Below are positions 33,275 to 41,283 of a DNA stretch of 64,000 bases, piece by piece. The stretch's first letter is position 1. Each line of letters starts with the position of its first letter. Below the pieces are notes generated by a model that was not told the DNA's origin, searched no databases, and saw nothing but the letters and a program-made list of their open reading frames with translations. The stretch comes from Microglena sp. YARC (Eukaryota; Chlorophyta; Chlorophyceae; Chlamydomonadales; Chlamydomonadaceae), in the NCBI GenBank assembly GCA_022414725.1, contig CM039464.1, forward strand, positions 28,492,917 to 28,556,916, written 5' to 3'. The translations under genes were made by a program, and so were the position numbers.

Positions 33275-33600
33275 CGTTCCCTATCGTTCCCTAAGTCGGC
33301 TCCACTGCTTTATCGACTGCTGTAGGGAACGCTTAGGGAAACTTAGGGAAAGGACACTTGGTTTTCATGCTTTTAGGTGTGTCTTAGGGAAGCTTCCCAC
33401 ATTTTTAGGGAATATTAGGGAACGATAGGTAAGACACACCTAAAAGCATGAAAACCAAGTGTCCTTTCCCTAACTTTCCCTAACGTAAGGGAACGTTCCC
33501 TATCGTTCCCTAAGTCGACTCCACTGCTGTATCGACTGCTTTAGGGAACGTTTAGGGAAAGGATATCTGCTTTTCATGGAAACACGCGAGCAAGCACGAA
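33275..33600. repeat. CACTA subterminal repeat block beyond LTR element 2
   Basis: Continuation of the TTCCCTAACG / CGTTCCC repeats, with an inverted and a direct copy of a roughly 55-bp block containing AAGACACACCTAAAAGCATG, and a duplicated TCCACTGCTTTATCGACTGC segment (about 33300 and 33528). Confidence 0.75.
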
Positions 33601-34585
33601 AGATATACGCGAGATTGCGAGAAAAATAGCCCCTATAGCAACCTCCGTATTTTTACAGACCCGACGAATTACCCCCCAGGCAACCGGTGCCAGTCAACCC
33701 ACGTCATTTGTATACCAGTCCAAGCCAATCTCCGTCGTAATCATCGATCTCAGCACTGTCGAGCTTCTTGTAGGCTTGTCGTTCTCTCATCCCCCTATTG
33801 CTAGCTTCTCTCGGTCCTTTTTCCCCATCCTCTCTCTCTTCTCCTTTTCCTCTTCAGTTCGCATTTCCGTTCTGTTCGAATTTCGCATAGCTCCCAGAGC
33901 TGCGAGAGCCACGGAGATTCGAATTTCCCCACAGTCTCAGTTTCTGCTTGTTTGGCATGCATGGGTCCCTACCCTTTTGCGCATCTCGCACTGCTGTAGC
34001 TCAACACTGCTCTAGGTCAGCTACGAAGCCGAAGCCTTAATTCCTCTTCGCCATCGAGGTAGATCAAGAAGATGCCTTCTGTGTATCATCGTCCTCCTTG
34101 AAGCCTTCTTGAAGCCTTCCGCAGCAGCAGCCCTGTGGAATAAAAGTGAGTTTGACTGCTTCGGGTTCCCCTGCCACAGGGCGCTCAATGCGCGTGGCTG
34201 CGAAATTGGTGCTCTTTGCTAATTGTTTGCATTGATGCCTTCTACCTGGCCCATGCATGAGATCAAGTCGTCCTACCTCTTTGAGATTTTCTTTGTTCAA
34301 TTTGGCTGATAAGTAGCTCTCAGGCGAACATACCCTGCTTATTGCTGAGTGCCTTGTGATTGCATGCTGCTCAGCTCGACGGTAGCCAAACTTGTTGTTG
34401 CTTCTGCTGTAGCCATCACAAACCGAATTGTTGAGCATGCATCGATGATTCTGAGAAATTGGATTAGTTGCTACTAAAAGAGCATCACTCATCCCTCCCC
34501 CTAACTAAAACAACAACCTCAAGAATACTAACAAGGTAAAAAAAATCCCCCCTTTATACGATTGAAAATTAAAAATCCCCCTTAG
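33601..34585. other. CACTA interior, unassigned
   Basis: Low-complexity CT-rich sequence near 33776-33860. A 142-codon minus-strand frame (34492-34064) has no recognisable motif. It may contain the first exon or leader of the exon set that follows, but I could not define a start. Confidence 0.3.
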
Positions 34586-36071
34586 GACGAAACACACCAT
34601 GACCAAAGCCAGGCCTTAGGGGACAACTACTTGCTTGAGCTAGGCCGCCGCTTACTGAAATCAGCTGGGGCTCCTGGCTCTGGACTCTTGAAGGCTCTTG
34701 GCTCAGATGCTGACTGGGAGAACAAGGTAGGATTTGGGAAATTCATTGTTTTAATCATGTATGTTACAGTCTAGGGGTAGTCAAATTATCCAACCTCGAA
34801 CAATCAAGCTGGCTGATACATATGTGAGTGCTTGATACACACTTGCTTGCTGGTGCATGTTTGCTTGCTTCTTAATTACGTGCTTGCTTTATACATACGC
34901 GCTTGCTAGTGCATTTTTGCTTGCTTGTTAATTACATGGTTGCTTGCTTGATATGTGCTTGGTGGTGCATGTTTGCTTGTTGGTGTATGTTTGCTTGCTG
35001 GTGCATGTTTGCTTGCTTGATACGTGCGTACAATTGTTTTTCTTTTCGGCTACGAGCAGCAGCTTCTAGGCAGCTCCCCCTGGCTGGCGATCCAGCCAAA
35101 GCTAAAGCAGGGTAGTGCACCTTGCACCTGACATGATCAGCTTTCTAGCACTGTTGGATTGGGAAGCATCACCCTGTGGCTGGCTTAGGGAGCTGGATAG
35201 AAGCTGCGGCTCGTAACCGAAAAGAAATGCAGTGGTGTGTACTTGCTTCATACTAGCTTGTCCCACCCATCCTCCCAAGATGCATATAATTTGTTCTATA
35301 TGTCAAACATGTGTAGGACCCTGCGGATTCCAGGCTTGCCAAGGCCCAAGTGCGCAAACAGGCCGCCACGAAGAATAAGGTAAGATTTGGGAAATTCATT
35401 GTTTTAATCATGTATGTTACAGTCTAGGGGTAGCCAACTTGTTCAACCTCGAACAATCAAGCTTGCTGATACATATTTGATTGCTTGATACACACTGGTG
35501 CATGTTTGCTTGCATCTTAATTACGTGCTTGCTTGATACATTCGTTCTTGCTAGTGCATTTTTGCTTGCTTGTTAATAACGGGGATGCTTGCTTGATACT
35601 ACCTTGCTGGTGTATGTTTGCTTGCTGGTGCATGTTTGCTTACTTGATACGTGCGTACTTGCTTGATACTAGCTTGCTGGTGCATGTTTGCTTGCTTGAT
35701 AAGTGCGTACTTGCTTGATACTAGCTTGCTGGTACATATTTGCTTGCTGGTGCATGTTTGCTTGCTTGATACGTGCGTACTTGCTTGATACTAGCTTGCT
35801 GGTGCATGTTTGCTTGCTTGATACGTGCGGACTTGCTTGATACTAGCTTGCTGGTGCATGTTTGCTTGCTTGATACGTGCGGACTTGCTTGATACTAGCT
35901 TGCTGGTGCATGTTTGCTTGCTTGATACGTGCGTACTTGCTTGATACTAGCTTTTCCCATTCATCCTCCCAAATATGCATCTAATTTGTTCAATATGTCA
36001 AACATGTGTAGGACCCTGCGGATTCCCGCCTTGCCAAGACCCAAGCGCGCAAACAGGCCGGTAACGCTTAG
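34586..36071 (+). CDS. Exon-intron gene fragment carried inside the CACTA element
   Basis: Three plus-strand exons join in phase 0: 34586-34726 (47 codons), 35317-35379 (21 codons) and 36012-36071 (19 codons and a TAG stop). Acceptors are TTAG, GTAG and GTAG; donors are GTAGGA and GTAAGA. Exons 2 and 3 are duplicates that both begin DPADSRLAK and continue QxRKQA. The introns after exons 1 and 2 also share about 80 bases, so an exon-intron block was tandemly duplicated. The first exon is leucine-rich and helical-looking (LLELGRRLLKSAG). The family is not recognised. It could be captured host sequence or the element's own accessory gene. The 5' end is missing or undefined. Confidence 0.45.
34800..35945. 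repeat. TTGCTTGCTTGATAC minisatellite in both introns of the CACTA gene fragment
   Basis: Units built of GGTGCATGTTTGCTTGCTTGATACGTGCG fill 34808-35030 and 35465-35945, with at least five near-identical 52-bp copies in the second block. Confidence 0.8.
35037..35226. mobile_element. AGCAGCTTCTAGGCAGCTCC inverted-repeat element (MITE-like), copy in CACTA intron
   Basis: The left end TTTTCGGCTACGAGCAGC plus AGCTTCTAGGCAGCTCCC is mirrored by the right end GGGAGCTGGATAGAAGCTGC plus GGCTCGTAACCGAAAA. It is about 190 bp with no coding capacity. The same ends occur at 44738-45078, 45345-45715 and 47913-48112. Confidence 0.7.
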
Positions 36072-36271
36072 CTGATGAGGGCAGTACCTCTCTCGAGCTC
36101 AGGGGAAGAAGATGTTGGAGGGGCCTTGCTGGACTAATATATAGCAATCAATTAATTATTATATATGCTGGACTATTTTAATTGCATAGTTCAGTCTTGT
36201 GGACATATGCATATTTACTCAGTATTGGTAGTGAAGAATCATCAACATAAAATGTGTAACAAGAAACAAAC

Positions 36272-36560
36272 CCTCTTGCTCTTAAACCCCTTCCCTATCA
36301 TATGTTAGAAAAGGGGCATCCCCTTTCCCTATCGACCTTTCCCTAAGTAAGGGAATCACAAGCCCCTCTCCCTATCGACCTTTCCTAAGTTAGGGAATCA
36401 CAAGCCCCTTTCCCTATCGACCTTTCCCTAAGTTAGGGAAGCACAAGCCCCTTTCCCTAACCCCTTTCCCTAATTAGGGAATCGTCATTTAGGGAAAGGG
36501 GTCATATATAAAGGGAAAACTTAGGGAACGTAAGGGAAAGTTAGGGAAAGGTCTCCGTTC
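36272..36560. repeat. CACTA right subterminal repeats
   Basis: Four roughly 50-bp copies of AAGCCCCTTTCCCTATCGACC plus TTTCCCTAAGT with AGGGAATCAC run from 36300 to 36480. Then AGGGAAAG repeats continue to the terminal inverted repeat. Confidence 0.8.
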
Positions 36561-36571
36561 TGGTAGTGATG

Positions 36572-37095
36572 GGGTCATATTCAATAGGGCATATATGAAC
36601 ATCTCGGAGGGTCAGGACTAGGCCATTCTTTGCTTGGACAACTGCTGTGCCTGTGGAGGAACACATGCGTGGGTTGGGATATCCTGGGAAGAATATTGGT
36701 ACTGGGGGAGAGAGGGGTGTGATTCTGATGAGGGAATACTTGTTATAGGTCAGGTGGTGGATGGAATCAGAACTAAGTACCCAATCATTTGCCATGGGTT
36801 GAGAGGGATAGTAACACCTAAACGTTGTGCCGGAGGGGTGCTCAGGGGTATCCGGGTCAGAAGTAGTGGCATCTTCTTGTTGGTCTCCACTACTGTGGGT
36901 GACCTGCAGAGTGGGGGAGTTTCCTATCTCTGAGACAGTGTGGAGTACATGGTCATCAGCAGAAATGGGATCATGGTCTCGTTGGTCTCCACTACTGTGG
37001 GTATTCTGCAGAGTGGGGGTGTTTCCTACCTCTGAGAGTGTGGAGTACAGGCTGATCAACAGGATAAGACAGGGGACTGGATATCTTACCCTCAA
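36572..37095 (-). pseudogene. Protease-like segment of LTR element 1, split by CACTA element
   Basis: This minus-strand frame overlaps the end of gag in another frame. Its second half reads WVLSSDSIHHLT...STGTAVV...LTLRDVHICP, which matches the shape of a Copia aspartic protease (W-x-x-D-S-G-A-x-x-H ... L-x-D-V-x-x-x-P). The catalytic D-S-G is replaced by S-S-D, so activity is unlikely. The frame continues in register at 28431 when the CACTA element and one ATG copy are ignored, which shows it was open when CACTA arrived. A roughly 100-bp direct repeat lies inside it (near 36880-37045). Confidence 0.6.
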
Positions 37096-37999
37096 TCATT
37101 GCATCCCGCTGTTTCAGCAGGTCTTCCTTCCATTCTGGGTACCACCCAGGCAGATGGGCATCCGGGTGGACAGGGGGCACCTCAGTTGATGGTGCAGCGG
37201 ATGCCTGATTTTCGGGTTGGTCAGGCATTGTAGCAGGATCATCCTCGCCTATCCAGAATTCCTGGCTCGCTGATGAGGGGATGCCAGTCGCAGTCGGCTG
37301 GTTTCTCGGAATGGGTCTGGGTTGATCAGGAGGCGGTTGAGGTTGCGCTTTGTAGCGGCCTTCTCTGATGTCCTTGAAGAAGTTTGGATCTTTCTCCAGT
37401 TGTTTTTCTGCGCTTCTCTGTAGTTGAGCCAGGAGCTTGGCGTCGTCCCAAGGGCAGAGGACCAGAGGATCGTTGGGGCATTGCGGCATCTTGGGTGGCG
37501 GTGGTGGAGCCTCCACAAATGGCGGTGGAGGTGGCGCATTTGAGTCAGATAGAGATCTGGATGCTCTTCTGACGGGAAGGGCTGCATTGCGATGGATAGA
37601 GTGGCGGGAGAAGTTCAGTGATTTGAGAGTTGTGGGAGTGGGAGTTTGGATAAGAGGGACAAGCATGAATCCTGATCCATACTCGTGTCTCAGGTAACGC
37701 AAGGCAGAGGCCGCATTGTTTGTGCGATCTCGAAGGATTGCAGCAATGGATGAATGGACTGAGTTGCAAATGTGGTCCATAGCAAGGAAGTTGCTGACCG
37801 CAGTGATCCTATGGTCGAGGGAGGGAAGATAGTGCATGCCATCTATCGGCTCTGTAAGCGGAATGGTATCTTTATCTCCATCAATCACCGAGTTCCTGCA
37901 GATGTTTTCCAGCATAGGGCTGGTCATTTCTCTGTACCAGGTTGCGAAGGTGTCAAGGGTTCCCTTACCGTCAAACTTGGGGCATTGCGGCATCTCCAT
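36992..37999 (-). CDS. Gag-like protein of LTR element 1
   Basis: A 335-codon minus-strand frame, first in the element after the 5' LTR. The N-terminal part (MEMPQCPKFDGKGTLDTFATWY) and the following helical region resemble the capsid-type start of Copia gag proteins. A proline-rich stretch and an acidic C-terminal region follow. No zinc knuckle lies in this frame; the element's knuckle is further downstream (about 27850). A GGGTAAGATATCC stretch near the end is a possible splice donor that could connect to the next frame. The role would be the virus-like particle shell. Assignment rests mainly on position. Confidence 0.55.
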   Translation of the reverse strand: MEMPQCPKFDGKGTLDTFATWYREMTSPMLENICRNSVIDGDKDTIPLTEPIDGMHYLPSLDHRITAVSNFLAMDHICNSVHSSIAAILRDRTNNAASALRYLRHEYGSGFMLVPLIQTPTPTTLKSLNFSRHSIHRNAALPVRRASRSLSDSNAPPPPPFVEAPPPPPKMPQCPNDPLVLCPWDDAKLLAQLQRSAEKQLEKDPNFFKDIREGRYKAQPQPPPDQPRPIPRNQPTATGIPSSASQEFWIGEDDPATMPDQPENQASAAPSTEVPPVHPDAHLPGWYPEWKEDLLKQRDAMIEGKISSPLSYPVDQPVLHTLRGRKHPHSAEYPQ

Positions 38000-38563
38000 G
38001 TTGGTGGCGTCGACGCAAGGAAGGAGTAGAGAAAGTTTGAGGGGAGAGGTATGGGAGTGGGAAGTAGTAGATCTGAGCTGAGTATGAAACTCAAGATCTG
38101 GGATTACGTGGTAGAAGAGGGGGTGGGAACGGCGGAGGTTGCAAGCAACGGGAGTGAGAGTGTGAGAAGGGTTTGGGAGGGAGAAGGGTTGGAGGTGTAG
38201 GCCAACTTGGGGAGAGATCTGGAGGGTGTGAGAGGTCAGGAGGTGGTTGAGAGCGGCTGAGGTTGCTTACGCAACGGGACGTGGGAGAGTGGGGAGGAGG
38301 GGGGGGCGCAGTGGTCTTGGGGTCTTGTGTTGTCAGTGGGATTGCTGGAAGACAGCTTGAGGCTCAATGGAGCGTAATCGATCCGGACGCGGATGATGGT
38401 TGCGCACAAGAAAAGGTATCCCAACGGGGAGGTTCTTGTCACAGGGGTGGAGAGCCTTATTCGATCCTTTCAAATGTAGCGTTCCGCACGACAACAATCA
38501 AAATGTCCTTTGCTCGGAATACCGTTAAAGCAAGGCCAATCTAGCGGCGAAGGGACCGTAACC
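38000..38563 (-). other. 5' leader of LTR element 1
   Basis: Region between the 5' LTR and the gag start. GC-rich, with no supported coding region. Confidence 0.4.
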
Positions 38564-38812
38564 TGTGAGTTTCCGGAGTTATGTGCAGAGCACAGAGACA
38601 TGGGGAAGTCAGTAAGGATAAGATCTTTACAGTTAGATAAAGCATTCAATCAATGCGCTAGGAGGAAGTACTGAGATGGCGCGGCACCTCAGGGTACCGG
38701 CATCAGAGTCCGTGCCGTAGCTGGCAGCGGCACTGCAGTACAGTGCAGCAGGGCGGGAGACCTGTGCACTCTAAGTAACTCTAGATGAACCGGTAAGACC
38801 CGGTGAATAACA
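38564..38812 (-). repeat. 5' LTR of LTR element 1
   Basis: A 249-bp partner of 25921-26169 with about 3 percent difference. On the minus strand it is followed by GGTTACGGTCCC, the presumed primer-binding site; the tRNA was not identified. Confidence 0.95.
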
Positions 38813-39411
38813 AAATAGAGCGTCGCTGCGATAATGCGGGAAATGGGAAGAGCGGACATAGTGATGTAAACAATGGCTGATTACGGTACAGATGGAATGG
38901 ATATGGGCGGAACAAATATTTCAATCTGTCGATATTTACAGCGGCTTTCTCAAAAACCTAAAAGGTCAAAAACCTAGAAAGGTCAACGCGACTACCTGAT
39001 CGAGTGATGCTCTTGTCCCAGGTCCTGTCCACGGCCCCCCCCTCCAGACCCTTTTCAGCTTGTTTTCAGAGTTTCTAACTTAGTCCTGAGTGAGTCGTTT
39101 CACTTCGGACATTGACAGATCAAAGCGTAGGGCCGAGGCGTGTCCTTTGGCCCTATTGCAGTCGCCATGCATTATATATAGGGGAGGTCGCGGCCATGTG
39201 GGATGAGGCTGTTCGAGGGGTACTGTTCGAGGTGTTCACGACGGCTCTCATGAGGCTGGGAATCTGACTGGAGCCACTTTTTTGTTGTACTGCTCGTCAG
39301 ATCCCCTTGGCTGTTTGAATGCCGGTGTACTTTTCGTGTCCATCTGCCCGTCTAGCTCAGTTGGCAGAGCGCAAGACTCTTATGTGATGACATGACATCT
39401 TGTGGTCGAGG
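38813..39411 (+). repeat. Resumed 1.47-kb tRNA unit after LTR element 1
   Basis: The sequence restarts at AAATAGAGCGTCGC exactly where the unit left off at 25920. It continues through the TATA-like box to a truncated tRNA-Lys gene. Confidence 0.95.
39346..39411 (+). tRNA. tRNA-Lys(CTT), truncated by LINE fragment
   Basis: Intact from the acceptor 5' strand to TGGTCGAG of the T stem. It is then replaced by LINE 3' sequence, so the T loop, acceptor 3' strand and following tRNA-Tyr are missing. A pseudogene. Confidence 0.88.
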
Positions 39412-39510
39412 CTTTTGTGGTGACTATAGCTAGCTCCGGCTTACGCTATGGTGTCCTTTACTTCACGTCCTGTGAGTAACGGTATTACACGGATGTAACA
39501 ATTTCAATTT
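39412..39510 (+). mobile_element. 5'-truncated LINE 3' end fragment
   Basis: GTGGTGACTATAGCTAGCTCC and the following 75 bases match the reverse complement of 7530-7612, including ACACGGATGTAAC and an AATTTC tail. It breaks the T arm of the tRNA-Lys gene. Short fragments of this kind are usual for target-primed LINE insertion. Confidence 0.8.
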
Positions 39511-40688
39511 CCCCAATAACTGTGTTCCCAATAACTGCCAAATACCGGTATATGTTTTCAGAACATTTAATGGCCAGCCAGTAAGCCGTACTGACTTCCC
39601 TTAGCCCCATCAAAATTACATTTATAAAGCACGGTTACCGGTATAGCCGCACTTAAAATCTGTCACATCTATATTCCCTATCGCCTCCTACACAGTACCG
39701 TACACACCATCGCAATAAAATCGTGTGTGCATGAGGCTGTGAGTCTGTAGCCTGTATCTGTATGTGTCAAACCACCCCAAACACCGGGTGCGGGGCGAGG
39801 CAGAGAGAGAGACCTTGTCATCTCACTAACTGCCCAGCCCAGCCCAGGCCCACGTCAGCCAACTGTCTCATAACTAACTGGCCTCGGTCAGCTCCAGTCC
39901 GTTGCCAACTGTCGTTCCGTTGCCAACACACTCCGCCAATTTTCGCGTCTCTTGCGACGCTGCATAGGACTTGTCTGAGACTCGCTTGAGAAGAGGTGTT
40001 TTTCAGGTGTTCGAACTAGATATTGTTGTGAGTGATGACTCACTGCTTACGTGTTAGCAACAGCGTGCTACCTCGTGAAACAGTGTTGCGTGTCTTGTAA
40101 CAACGTGCTAACTAGTGACACAGAGCTACGAGTTAGCACGTTGTTCTAGCAGATATCCCGCAGGACGTTTCTGTGGCGAGTGCATCCAGGGTGTTAAGCG
40201 GTGATGCGACGATATTGCAATCACCGATGGACGAATGCGCCTTCGATGCGCTCCTGCGCCGCAAACGCACCCAGAAAGCCGAACAATCCAATCCTCGGGC
40301 ACTACCTCGCATCAGCACGTAACACCGAAACCATGGCCCTTTCCCGCCAGCTGCCAGAATACTGAGGATGTATCCCGCAGTATTCGCAGTACACAGTACA
40401 CATTCGTGGCGGGCGTGTCAGCGGGCCGTTACACAATCAACATAGCTGACGCCTCTTCCTACGCACCATTTTCCTAAGGCGTGCACTGTAGGGGACACTA
40501 CCTCTCGCATCCGCCTCCATCCTCCCCATATTCCACCACCCCTGCGTCACTTGCTGAACTCTCTATCAACAAGCCCACACCCCATCCCCCTCCACCCCGG
40601 TACATGCAATACTGACAAGCCTAAAGCTCTGAGAATAACTATCCCCTGCCTCTCAGCCGCTTGAGTTGGGCGGCCCCTCGCTTCCGCG
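39511..40688. other. Upstream region of gene A, no other gene seen
   Basis: No coding region is supported. A segment near 39944-39990 (CTTGCGACGCTGCATAGGAC) resembles 58154-58180 downstream of gene A, so flanking repeats bracket the gene. No TATA box was identified. Confidence 0.4.
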
Positions 40689-41252
40689 ATGACCACCTCT
40701 GGGACAAGGAACGTGCTGTTGATAGTGTTCGTGTGCTGCCTAACACGAACTGCTTTCGGCACGTTGGCGCAATGGTGCACTTTGGGAACCAACTCGCTGT
40801 CGAAAGCTTGCGTCCCAACCACGGCATGCTCGGTAAGACGGATTCACTCGAGCGTCCCCTCAATCATTATCTGCGATAACAGATGTACAAATTTCGATAA
40901 TGTAAGCAAGCTATGCGATATTCACCACCCTTCAAGAGAATTGCCCGACTCCCAGAAGTACCATACCTCTGTCATCCTCTGGTCTGCATGGCACTCCCAC
41001 CTCCTTATCCTTTCGGCCTCCTGACCTTCTACCCCTCATGCCTTTTTCCTCTCTGCCCTCTAGACTCTCCCTGGCCTCCTACCCAGCCCCTCCTACCCAC
41101 CCTTCTCCACCTCCCTCCTACCCCCTACTCTCCTGCCCTCCTACCTCCTATTTCCTTTCCCTCCCGAACCTTTCTTGAATCCTACATATTCCACATGATA
41201 ACTGTGAAACCATCATGATTGTGTTTAGATTTCCACATCCACATCCATCCAT

Positions 41253-41283
<31 letters not shown>

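Larger units (their letters stand above)
28435..36568. mobile_element. CACTA (EnSpm-type) DNA element, non-autonomous, inside LTR element 1
   Basis: The ends are inverted repeats of about 29 bp starting CACTACCAGAACGGAGACC, flanked by ATG (28432-28434 and 36569-36571), the 3-bp duplication expected of the superfamily. Subterminal TTCCCTAACG-type repeats are dense at both ends. I see no transposase. The interior carries an exon-intron structure (34586-36071) and the inserted LTR element 2. Without that insert it is about 3.5 kb. Confidence 0.9.
25921..38812 (-). mobile_element. LTR element 1 (outer), non-autonomous Copia-like, inserted in a tRNA unit
   Basis: Direct LTRs of 249 bp (25921-26169 and 38564-38812) differ at about 8 positions. 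They begin and end TG...CA and are flanked by AAATA (25916-25920 and 38813-38817). The purine tract (minus strand GAATTGGGGGGGA) beside the left LTR shows that the element reads on the minus strand. The coding parts are a gag-like frame, a protease-like segment, a zinc knuckle and a C-terminal module. I see no integrase or reverse transcriptase. Without the 8.1-kb CACTA insert it would be about 4.75 kb. Confidence 0.9.
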
